Assembly: GCA_030043395.1 (NCBI GenBank)
Contig: JASHXW010000476.1
Span: forward strand, 1 to 5,138
Reading direction: 5' to 3'
Source of the DNA: Streptosporangiaceae bacterium
GTDB taxonomy: Bacteria; Actinomycetota; Actinomycetes; Streptosporangiales; Streptosporangiaceae
DNA length: 5,138 bases
Within the stretch, counting starts at the first letter, position 1; each line of letters begins with the position of its first letter. A program made the translations under genes and the position numbers. Positions 1 to 5,046 of the stretch are shown here, one piece after another. A model generated the notes under the pieces. The model was not told the origin of the DNA. It did not search any database and saw nothing but the letters and a program-made list of their open reading frames with translations.

Positions 1-642
1 ACCTGCCCGCTGGTCGCCAAGGTGCATGCCGAAGCGCGCCGGTTCGCCGCCGACGGCTACCTGGTCGCGCTGATCGGTCACGCCGGGCACGAGGAGGTCG
101 AGGGCACCCTCGGCGAGGCGCCGTCAGCCATGACGCTCGTGCAGACGGCAGAGGACGTCGCCAGGCTGCGGCCCGCGGACCCCGGCAAGGTCGCCTACCT
201 GATGCAGACGACGCTGGCCGCCGACGACGCCCGCGAGGTGCGCGACGCCATCACCGAGCGGTTCCCGGGGGCGCGCGGGCCCGGCAGCGACGACATCTGC
301 TATGCCACGACCAACCGGCAGCAGGCGGTCCGTGCGATCGCGGGGCAGTCCGATGTGGTCCTGGTAGCCGGATCGGCCAACTCGTCCAACTCGCTGCGCC
401 TGGTGGAGACAGCGCAGCGGGCCGGGACGCCGGCCTACCTGGTCGACGGCCCGCAGGACATCGAGCTGGCCTGGCTCACCGGGAAGCCGTCCGTCGGCGT
501 GACAGCCGGGGCGTCGGCGCCCCCGGCCCTGGTCACGCAGATCGTGACCGCGCTCTCCGGCCTCGGCGAGGTAAATGTGCGTGAGGTCACGGTGGCCACC
601 GAGTCCGTGCAGTTCAGTCTTCCGAAGGAGCTGAGGCGATAA
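1..642 (+). CDS. ispH: 4-hydroxy-3-methylbut-2-enyl diphosphate reductase (IspH/LytB), 5'-truncated by window edge
   Basis: IspH is a cytosolic [4Fe-4S] enzyme that reductively dehydroxylates HMBPP to IPP and DMAPP, the last step of the MEP pathway. The frame is open from base 1 and the visible part is 213 residues. The family is about 310-330, so roughly the first 100 residues lie upstream. The fragment opens on TCPLVAKVH, which carries the second cluster cysteine (E. coli C96). [11 protein letters not shown] follows with the active-site His and Glu (E. coli H124 and E126), then MQTT (T167 region), [11 protein letters not shown] with the third cluster cysteine (C197), GSANSSNS (substrate-binding Ser/Asn) and GVTAGASAP (S269). 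Every catalytic residue expected in this part is present, so it looks functional. The GTG at 22 is an internal valine, not a start. The stop overlaps the hpnH start by one base, so this copy is probably dedicated to hopanoid precursor supply. A second housekeeping ispH elsewhere is possible but not visible. Confidence 0.97.
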   Translation, partial: TCPLVAKVHAEARRFAADGYLVALIGHAGHEEVEGTLGEAPSAMTLVQTAEDVARLRPADPGKVAYLMQTTLAADDAREVRDAITERFPGARGPGSDDICYATTNRQQAVRAIAGQSDVVLVAGSANSSNSLRLVETAQRAGTPAYLVDGPQDIELAWLTGKPSVGVTAGASAPPALVTQIVTALSGLGEVNVREVTVATESVQFSLPKELRR

Positions 643-644
643 TG
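624..644 (+). promoter_or_regulatory. hpnH ribosome binding site and TAATG stop/start overlap
   Basis: GAAGGAG at 624-630 lies inside the end of ispH, 11 bases before the ATG at 642. The ispH TAA (640-642) shares its last A with that ATG, the classic layout for translational coupling. A second ATG at 648 is possible, but the upstream one gives an N-terminus ([16 protein letters not shown]) like that of other HpnH proteins. Confidence 0.75.
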
Positions 645-1646
645 GCTATGCCGCTGCGCCAGAGCCTGCGGGTAGGCAGCTACCTGTTGCGCCAGCGAGT
701 CCGCGGCCGGGAGAAGTTCCCGCTGATCGTGGAGCTCGAGCCGTTGTTCGCGTGCAACCTGGCCTGCGCCGGATGCGGCAAGATCCAGCATCCAGCGTCG
801 CTGCTCAAGCAGCGGATGCCGGTCGAGCAGGCGCTAGCCGCGATCGAGGAATGCGGCGCCCCGATGGTCTCGATCGCTGGCGGCGAACCGCTCATGCACC
901 CGCAGATCGACGTCCTGGTCTCCGAGCTCATCAAGCGCAAGAAGTACGTGTTCCTGTGCACCAACGCGCTGCTCATCCCGAAGAAGATCGACAAGTTCAC
1001 GCCGTCGCGGTACTTCGCGTGGGCCGTGCACATCGACGGCCTGGAGGAGCGGCACGACGCGTCGGTGTGCAAGGAGGGCGTGTTCGAGGAGGCCGTAGAG
1101 GCGATCAGGGAGTGCAAGCGCCGCGGGTTCCGGGTGACGACCAACTCGACCTTCTTCACCACCGACTCGCCGCAGAGCGTGATCGACGTGCTGAACTACC
1201 TGAACGACGACCTCAAGGTCGACCAGATGATGATCTCCCCGGCCTACGCCTACGAGAAGGCGCCCGACCAGGAGCACTTCCTGGGCGTCACCCAGACGCG
1301 CGAGCTGTTCAGCAAGGCATTCGGCGACGGGAACCGCAAGCGCTGGCGGCTGAACCACTCGCCGCTGTTCCTTGACTTCCTCGAAGGCAAGGCTGACTTC
1401 AGCTGCACGGCATGGGGCATCCCGTCGTACTCGCTGAAGGGCTGGCAGCGGCCCTGTTACCTGATGGCCGACGGCTATGCCAGCACGTACGCCGAGCTGA
1501 TCGAAGGCACGGACTGGGATGCCTACGGCCGTGGCAAGGACCCGCGGTGCGCGAACTGCATGGCGCACTGCGGTTATGAGCCGTCTGCCGTGCTGGCGAC
1601 GATGTCCTCGCTGAAGGAGTCCATCCGCGCCGTCCGCGGCGGGTAA
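642..1646 (+). CDS. hpnH: Adenosyl-hopene synthase HpnH (radical SAM)
   Basis: HpnH uses a 5'-deoxyadenosyl radical, made from S-adenosylmethionine, to add the adenosyl group to hopene (diploptene). The product, adenosylhopane, is the first committed intermediate of extended C35 hopanoids, membrane lipids that order and seal the bilayer. The product is 334 residues, normal for the family. The radical-SAM motif CX3CX2C is C38-C42-C45 (in FACNLACAGC). GGEP at 80-83 is the SAM-binding motif, and CTN at 106-108 with HIDG at 130-133 are typical core strands. The C-terminal third matches the HpnH-specific DUF3463 region and carries more cysteines (C255, C272, C303, C306, C310, in PRCANCMAHCGYE), which might ligate metal. 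That last point is inference. It is translationally coupled to ispH and is the last gene of the operon, ending 3 bases from the convergent DUF302 gene. The HpnG nucleosidase that normally acts next is not in the window. Confidence 0.96.
   Translation: MAMPLRQSLRVGSYLLRQRVRGREKFPLIVELEPLFACNLACAGCGKIQHPASLLKQRMPVEQALAAIEECGAPMVSIAGGEPLMHPQIDVLVSELIKRKKYVFLCTNALLIPKKIDKFTPSRYFAWAVHIDGLEERHDASVCKEGVFEEAVEAIRECKRRGFRVTTNSTFFTTDSPQSVIDVLNYLNDDLKVDQMMISPAYAYEKAPDQEHFLGVTQTRELFSKAFGDGNRKRWRLNHSPLFLDFLEGKADFSCTAWGIPSYSLKGWQRPCYLMADGYASTYAELIEGTDWDAYGRGKDPRCANCMAHCGYEPSAVLATMSSLKESIRAVRGG
1625..1639 (+). terminator. Weak GC-rich hairpin at the end of hpnH
   Basis: CCGCG (1625-1629) pairs perfectly with CGCGG (1635-1639) across a 5-base loop, inside the last codons of hpnH. 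There is no following T tract. With only 3 bases between the convergent stop codons, any terminator must sit inside coding sequence. A 5-bp stem is common by chance at this GC content, so this is a weak candidate only. Confidence 0.15.
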
Positions 1647-1649
1647 GCC

Positions 1650-2051
1650 TCAGGTGACGGCCGCGTCGGTCAGCGCGTTGATCCCAGCCAGGTTCCTGGC
1701 CAGGTCAGGATCGATGCCGTGGCGCGCGGCAAGCTCGTCCGGTGCGGTGTAGGAGACCATCGTGCGCCCGCCGTCGTCCCAGACCAGGACCTTCAGGGGC
1801 AGGTCGAGCGCTGACATCGGCGAGGCGTCCATGACCGGCGTGCCAGCTGCCGGGCTGCCGAACATGACCAGGGTGGTGTCGCGCAGCTCCAGCCCGGCCT
1901 GCTGCGCCTCGGCCCGCTGGTCGATCACGCCGAAGAGCTTCATTCCCTTCGCTGCCACCAGGTCGGTCAGCCGCTGCACAGTCTCAGGCACCGACCGCGG
2001 GCTGAGCTTGGTTATGGTGCCGGGTTCCATCTGGCTGACTTCGCTGGTCAT
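1650..2051 (-). CDS. DUF302 domain-containing protein
   Basis: This is a 133-residue soluble protein with no signal peptide or membrane segment, made up almost entirely of one DUF302 domain (TT1751-like fold). The family hallmarks are present: a glycine after an amphipathic first helix (GMKLFGVID, 36-44), the core LVMFGSPAAGTPVM (61-74), and ALDLPLKVLVW (81-91) followed by the strand MVSYTAPDELAARHGI (98-113). The biochemical role of DUF302 is not established and I assign none. The start is chosen for the strong GGAGGT Shine-Dalgarno (2057-2062, reverse strand) 5 bases before the ATG; the next Met (residue 8) has no such site. It lies 42 bases downstream of the exporter gene on the same strand, so it is probably co-transcribed with it. 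It converges on hpnH. Confidence 0.9.
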   Translation of the reverse strand: MTSEVSQMEPGTITKLSPRSVPETVQRLTDLVAAKGMKLFGVIDQRAEAQQAGLELRDTTLVMFGSPAAGTPVMDASPMSALDLPLKVLVWDDGGRTMVSYTAPDELAARHGIDPDLARNLAGINALTDAAVT

Positions 2052-2062
2052 CGCCCACCTCC
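2052..2062 (-). promoter_or_regulatory. Strong Shine-Dalgarno of the DUF302 gene
   Basis: GGAGGT on the reverse strand (2057-2062) is 5 bases from the ATG at 2051. It fixes the start and allows independent, efficient translation in the short gap after the exporter gene. Confidence 0.7.
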
Positions 2063-2093
2063 GGCCTCGATTCTGCCCGAGGCCCGATTTCCG

Positions 2094-3632
2094 CTACGCG
2101 TCGGCGGTAGTCCGGGCTGGCGGGGAATCCAGCCCGCAGTGCACCAGGCCGCGCTCCGCGGGGGCAGCTGCGGCGGGCGCTTGCTCCGGGACGGTCGGCG
2201 CGGCCCGGCGCGGGTTCCTGATGGTCGCGGCCGCGACCGCGCCGCCGGCCACGCACACGGCAGCTGCCAGCAGGCACGCGGTCCGGAAGCCGGAGTCGAA
2301 GGTGGCCGGATGCAGGTAGGCGTTCCCGGTCAGCCCGGCCGCGGCTGGCAGCACTGCGACCGCGATCAGGCTGGCCGCGCGGGCTACGTCGTTATTGACT
2401 GCTGACGCTGCTCCGGCGTGCTGCTCGGAGACCGCTGCGAGCACCGTCGCTGTCAGGGGAGCGACGTTGATGGCCAGCCCGAACCCGAAGACGAGCACGG
2501 CTGGCAGCACTTCGGTCAGGTAGTCGCCCGAGTAGCCGATGCGGGTGAACAGGGCCAGGCCGGCCGCGATCACGAGCGGGCCGACGGTCATCTGCAGCCG
2601 AGGGCCGATCCGGGCGGCAAGCGCGCCGGACCGGGCCGAGAGCACCAGCATGATCAGCGTCACTGGCAGCAGCGAGAGGCCAGCCTCCAGGGCCGTGTAG
2701 CCGGACACCTGCTCAAGCTGGATCGGCAGCAGGAACAGGGCGCCGCCGAGCGCACCGTAGACAGCGAACGTCACGACGTTCGCGGCCCCGAACTGGGCCG
2801 AGCGGAACAAGCTCAGCGGCAGGACCGGGTCGCGCGCGCGCCGCTCCCACGCCACGAACGAGGCAAGCAGTGCAACTCCCGCGATCAGGGCGGTCAGCGG
2901 TCCCGGCCCGGTCCAGCCGGCACTCGGCCCCTCGATCAGGCCGAAGGTGAGCCCGACCAGGCCGGCGGTGACCAGCACCCCGCCGAGGATGTCCGGCCGG
3001 CCCGTCTGGCTGACGTCCCTGGATTCGGGGACGTGGCGCAGCGCGATGGCCAGGACCAGCGCGGCGATGGGCAGGTTGATCACGAAGATGAGCCGCCAGG
3101 AGACCGCCTGGATCAGCCAGCCGCCCAGGAACGGGCCGATGGCCGTGCCGACTCCGCTGAATCCCGACCATGCTCCGATGGCCTTGCCGCGGTCGCCTGG
3201 CGCGAAGGATGCCTCGATGATCGCGAGGCTGCCAGGCGTGAGCAGGGCGGCGCCGACACCCTGGACCGCGCGCGCGGCGATCAGGAACGGCGCATCCGGC
3301 GCGACGCCGCACAGCGCCGAGGCAACGGCGAACCAGGCCACACCGATCAGGAACGTTAGCCTGCGTCCGTAGCGGTCTCCGAGGGCCCCGGCGAACAGAA
3401 GCAGGCCGGCCAGCGTCAGCGTGTACCCGGTGACGACCCACTGCAGCTCGGTCAGGCTTGCCGAGAAGTTCCGGCCGATCGCCGGAAGCGCGATGCCGAC
3501 GACGGTCGCGTCGATCGAAGCCATCGCTGAGCCGAGAACCGTGGCCGCCAGCACCCAGCGCCCTTGCCCGCTCGCCAGCCTCAGCCCTGCTTGCGTACCT
3601 GGCGCCGGCGGGGGAGCGGGAGCGGAATTCAC
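2094..3632 (-). CDS. DHA2-family MFS drug exporter (EmrB/QacA-like, 14 TM)
   Basis: This is a proton-coupled efflux transporter of the cytoplasmic membrane, 512 residues, the usual length of the 14-TM DHA2 family. TM1 carries the SIDATVV motif with a membrane-embedded Asp (D41). Motif A is GALGDRYGRR (82-91), in the loop between TM2 and TM3. Motif B is in LIAARAVQGVGAALL (117-131), with the TM4 arginine R121. Motif C, the antiporter signature of TM5, is SGVGTAIGPFLGG (159-171). WRLIFVINLPI follows at 179-189. NVAPLTATVL plus the Ala/Asn-rich stretch around 403-418 is typical of the C-terminal half. The last 40 or so residues are an Ala/Pro-rich cytosolic tail. Specificity cannot be read; a toxic hydrophobic compound or own metabolite is the usual cargo. 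A GTG start at 3632 is preferred because GAGG (3638-3641, reverse strand) lies 5 bases before it. The GTG at 3638 adds two residues but has no spaced Shine-Dalgarno. It reads divergently from the zinc-finger/HTH gene, and the DUF302 gene follows it. Confidence 0.93.
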   Translation of the reverse strand: MNSAPAPPPAPGTQAGLRLASGQGRWVLAATVLGSAMASIDATVVGIALPAIGRNFSASLTELQWVVTGYTLTLAGLLLFAGALGDRYGRRLTFLIGVAWFAVASALCGVAPDAPFLIAARAVQGVGAALLTPGSLAIIEASFAPGDRGKAIGAWSGFSGVGTAIGPFLGGWLIQAVSWRLIFVINLPIAALVLAIALRHVPESRDVSQTGRPDILGGVLVTAGLVGLTFGLIEGPSAGWTGPGPLTALIAGVALLASFVAWERRARDPVLPLSLFRSAQFGAANVVTFAVYGALGGALFLLPIQLEQVSGYTALEAGLSLLPVTLIMLVLSARSGALAARIGPRLQMTVGPLVIAAGLALFTRIGYSGDYLTEVLPAVLVFGFGLAINVAPLTATVLAAVSEQHAGAASAVNNDVARAASLIAVAVLPAAAGLTGNAYLHPATFDSGFRTACLLAAAVCVAGGAVAAATIRNPRRAAPTVPEQAPAAAAPAERGLVHCGLDSPPARTTADA

Positions 3633-3674
3633 GATCACCTCGCCGTCAGTCGGCTTCGACTAAGGCAGCGTACG

Positions 3675-3690
3675 CCTGTCCGGGAACAGG
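3675..3690. repeat. 16-base near-perfect palindrome, possible operator upstream of exporter
   Basis: CCTGTCCGGGAACAGG has perfect 5-base arms (CCTGT/ACAGG). The inner bases are also largely complementary (one G-T type pair, then C-G), so symmetry covers almost the full 16 bases. It sits 43 bases upstream of the exporter start. This size and symmetry suit a dimeric repressor site, for example of the TetR type, or a short mRNA hairpin. Which one cannot be decided here. Confidence 0.4.
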
Positions 3691-3748
3691 ACTGCTGAAC
3701 GAATCTCGGTCCGATGATCGCGTAGGTCCTGGCCCGCGAGCCAGCTAC

Positions 3749-3768
3749 CCACGTTTTAAATTACGTGG
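3749..3768. repeat. ACGT-centred inverted repeat overlapping the promoter of the zinc-finger/HTH gene
   Basis: CCACGT (3749-3754) and ACGTGG (3763-3768) form a perfect 6-base inverted repeat around the 8-base AT-only spacer TTTAAATT. It abuts the putative -10 hexamer at 3769. A third similar half-site, CACGTAA, lies at 3783-3789. The inner arm reads CCACGTAA on the reverse strand, so the three share C(C/A)ACGT followed by A/T. The ACGT centres are 12 and 21 bases apart, the latter two helical turns. This suggests an operator for a DNA-binding regulator; its identity is unknown. Confidence 0.5.
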
Positions 3769-3774
3769 CATAAT
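3769..3774 (+). promoter_or_regulatory. Putative -10 element of the zinc-finger/HTH operon
   Basis: CATAAT differs from the consensus TATAAT in one base and lies 36 bases before the ATG at 3810. That would give a short 5' leader of about 28 bases. The -35 position (about 3746-3751) shows no TTGACA-like hexamer, so this would be a weak or activator-dependent promoter. The overlap with the inverted repeat points to control at this site. Confidence 0.4.
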
Positions 3775-3797
3775 TCTCGGCACACGTAAAGACATCT

Positions 3798-3809
3798 GAG
3801 AGGTGAGCG
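3798..3809 (+). promoter_or_regulatory. Ribosome binding site of the zinc-finger/HTH gene
   Basis: GAGAGGTGAG (3798-3807) contains a good purine-rich Shine-Dalgarno core just before the ATG at 3810, supporting that start. Confidence 0.65.
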
Positions 3810-4625
3810 ATGGCCGTTGTCGCGGAGCCGGGAGCCTGCCTCGCATGCGGCCGACAGCTCCCGCCTCAGCAGGGGAAAGGCCGTCGACGCGAATACTGTG
3901 ACGCACGGTGCCGGGACGTGGCCCGGCGGCTCCGGGCACGACATGCCGGGCAGGAGAGCGGAAACGTAAAGGCGGATTTGACAGCTGCGAAGCGTCATGG
4001 ATACCTTGACGCGACCGACGAAATGCCCCATGGCGCCGACGACACCGTGGCCGCCGGGACAACAGCGGCGGCGCGGCGCCTGGCGGCAGAACTGCGCCAG
4101 CCCTCGGCGCCGCTGGGCGCTGTGGCGGCGGCGCGGCATCTGTCGGCCGTCGCCGAGGTCGCCCTGCAGGCAGCGGTCGACCGTGCCCGCGCCACCGGGC
4201 AGAGCTGGAGGGAGATCGGTGATGTGCTCGGCACCAGCAGGCAGGCCGCATTCCAGCGGTTCGGCCACCCGGTCGATCCCCGCACCGGCCAGCCGATGAC
4301 TCGTACCCTGCCGCCCGGCGTGGCTCAGCGGGCCACTGGATTTCTCGCCAGTTTCACCGAAGGCCGCTGGGATGACGTGCTCGCGGAACTCGACGATGAC
4401 CTGCGCGAGCGCCATGATGCCGACCGCATCGCCAGCGGATGGGCGCACATGATCGGCATGTTCGGCAGCTACCAGGCCATGGGCGACGTGGTGCCGGTGC
4501 CGGCCGGGGACGGCGCCATGGTCGATGTCCTGCTGCATTTCGAGGCTGGCGAGGCGATGCTCTGGGTCCGCTTCGGCCCTGACGGCAAGGTCAGCGGACT
4601 CCGCCTCCATCCGCCAGCCCGGTAA
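3810..4625 (+). CDS. Zinc-finger / helix-turn-helix / DUF3887-like protein, putative regulator
   Basis: This is a 271-residue soluble protein with three recognisable parts. Residues 10-34 form a CX2C-X16-CX3C zinc-binding motif (C10, C13, C30, C34; the second half reads RREYCDARCRDVARR). It resembles the small actinobacterial zinc fingers with YCSDxCR motifs. Residues 48-85 are a low-complexity linker. Residues 86-152 are helical and end in a helix-turn-helix, GQSWREIGDVLGTSRQAAFQRFG (130-152), of a type common in small actinobacterial proteins. Residues about 172-268 look like a DUF3887 domain (NTF2-like small-molecule or dimer fold), starting ATGFLASFTEGRWDDV and ending in strands such as VDVLLHFEAGEAMLWVRF. 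The domain order suggests DNA binding with a C-terminal sensing or dimerisation domain. That role is inference and no ligand or target is known. It lacks membrane segments and is probably co-transcribed with the small membrane protein 52 bases downstream. It reads divergently from the drug exporter. Confidence 0.85.
   Translation: MAVVAEPGACLACGRQLPPQQGKGRRREYCDARCRDVARRLRARHAGQESGNVKADLTAAKRHGYLDATDEMPHGADDTVAAGTTAAARRLAAELRQPSAPLGAVAAARHLSAVAEVALQAAVDRARATGQSWREIGDVLGTSRQAAFQRFGHPVDPRTGQPMTRTLPPGVAQRATGFLASFTEGRWDDVLAELDDDLRERHDADRIASGWAHMIGMFGSYQAMGDVVPVPAGDGAMVDVLLHFEAGEAMLWVRFGPDGKVSGLRLHPPAR
3978..4025 (+). promoter_or_regulatory. Possible internal promoter and near-leaderless start inside the zinc-finger/HTH gene
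   Basis: TTGACA (3978-3983) matches the -35 consensus perfectly. It is followed after 18 bases by TACCTT (4002-4007), which fits the TAnnnT form of a -10. An in-frame ATG (Met72) at 4023 would lie close to the predicted transcript start. A product from there would lack the zinc finger but keep the HTH and DUF3887-like domains. The stretch is less GC-rich than the flanking coding sequence and encodes the linker. It is weak and could be chance. Confidence 0.2.
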
Positions 4626-4667
4626 CCGTCTCAGCAGCGTGCCCCGCCCTATCCCGTCACCCCTGCG

Positions 4668-4677
4668 AAGGAAGTCC
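4668..4677 (+). promoter_or_regulatory. Ribosome binding site setting the start of the small membrane protein
   Basis: AAGGA (4668-4672) lies 5 bases before the ATG at 4678. The frame stays open upstream to 4525, inside the previous gene, but only the start at 4678 has a Shine-Dalgarno and directly precedes the hydrophobic first helix. Confidence 0.65.
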
Positions 4678-5004
4678 ATGAGCCCGACAATGCTGATCAT
4701 CGGTGGCGCGCTGGAACTGGCCATCATCTGCGCCTCCCTGTACGGGGCAGTCACCTTGCCGGCCGGAGCGCAGATCCCGGTCCACGGTGCCGCCGGCTAC
4801 AACCGCTGGCTGCCGAAGAGCATCGGCCTGGCACTGTGGCCCGTGCTCGGGGTCGCCGTGTACGTGATCGTTCTCGTCACGAGCCACAGTGCCCAGGTGC
4901 ATGGCAGCCCGGCGGTCGGGCTCAGCGTCGCGCTTGGCGTGATGCTCGTGGCCCAGATCGGCGCGCTGGCACGGGCGCGGAAAGGCAGCAACGAAGGTTT
5001 GTAG
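4678..5004 (+). CDS. Small three-helix membrane protein, DUF1648-like
   Basis: This is a 108-residue integral membrane protein. Hydrophobic segments lie at about 5-26, 48-67 and 78-97, with a positively charged end (ARARKGS). Between helices 1 and 2, LPAGAQIPVHGAAGYNRWLPKSIGL (residues 27-51) resembles the DUF1648 pattern: Pro, then IPxH, a Gly-rich turn, an aromatic and a basic residue. DUF1648 is found at the N-terminus of SdpI-type immunity proteins and in many small actinobacterial membrane proteins. Here only that segment plus one more helix is present, so I would not call it SdpI. It probably shares a transcript with the zinc-finger/HTH gene, and could be a membrane partner or a target of that regulator. 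Both are inference. It converges on the partial transporter at the window end. Confidence 0.75.
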   Translation: MSPTMLIIGGALELAIICASLYGAVTLPAGAQIPVHGAAGYNRWLPKSIGLALWPVLGVAVYVIVLVTSHSAQVHGSPAVGLSVALGVMLVAQIGALARARKGSNEGL

Positions 5005-5009
5005 CCCGT

Positions 5010-5034
5010 CTGGATTTCCAGCGCAACATGCGCT
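5010..5034. terminator. Candidate bidirectional terminator hairpins between convergent genes
   Basis: Two small inverted repeats occupy the 42-base gap between convergent stop codons. CTGGA/TCCAG (5010-5021) has a very tight 2-base centre. AGCGCA/TGCGCT (5020-5034) is a perfect 6-base stem with an ACA loop. They overlap by two bases, so both cannot fold fully at once. Neither is followed by a T run, as is common for actinobacterial terminators. The position supports the call more than the structure does. Confidence 0.4.
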
Positions 5035-5046
5035 CGCGACCCTGAG

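Larger units (their letters stand above)
3639..3809. promoter_or_regulatory. Divergent intergenic region between exporter and zinc-finger/HTH gene
   Basis: These 171 bases must carry the promoters of both divergent transcription units. The half near the exporter is GC-rich and holds a 16-base dyad (3675-3690). The half near the + strand gene holds an unusually AT-rich island (about 3754-3775) flanked by ACGT half-sites. I see no convincing small gene in it. No clear -35/-10 pair for the exporter stands out on the reverse strand; the AT-rich island could also serve that direction. Confidence 0.6.

Noticed and set aside
22..24. GTG at 22 as the start of the ispH gene
   Set aside because: The codons before it (TCPLVAK) belong to the conserved IspH cluster-cysteine motif, so the gene continues beyond the left edge.
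752..1375. Open frames overlapping hpnH on both strands
   Set aside because: They are Arg/Ala/Gly-rich shadows of a clear radical-SAM gene; frame openness is expected at this GC content.
2418..3359. Long open frame (313 codons) on the + strand opposite the exporter gene
   Set aside because: It translates to a Gln/Arg/Asp/Gly-rich, low-complexity protein with no recognisable motif. The opposite strand carries a complete 14-TM transporter with all its family motifs, so this is a high-GC antisense shadow.
3675..3768. The two dyads as attachment-site or mobile-element ends
   Set aside because: They differ in sequence, no direct repeat flanks them, and there is no integrase or transposase nearby. 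Operators fit better.
3421..3799. Short + strand open frames across the exporter start and the intergenic region
   Set aside because: They have no RBS or recognisable composition, and they run through the likely promoter and dyads.
4525..4677. N-terminal extension of the small membrane protein back into the zinc-finger/HTH gene
   Set aside because: The extension would overlap the previous gene by 101 bases and has no Shine-Dalgarno. It encodes a Ser/Arg-rich stretch unlike the membrane protein, whose start at 4678 has AAGGA 5 bases upstream.
3756..4754. Long open frame (332 codons) on the - strand opposite the zinc-finger/HTH gene
   Set aside because: It spans the AT-rich promoter region and parts of two + strand genes, has no family motif, and loses to the + strand gene with its RBS, zinc finger, HTH and DUF3887-like domain.
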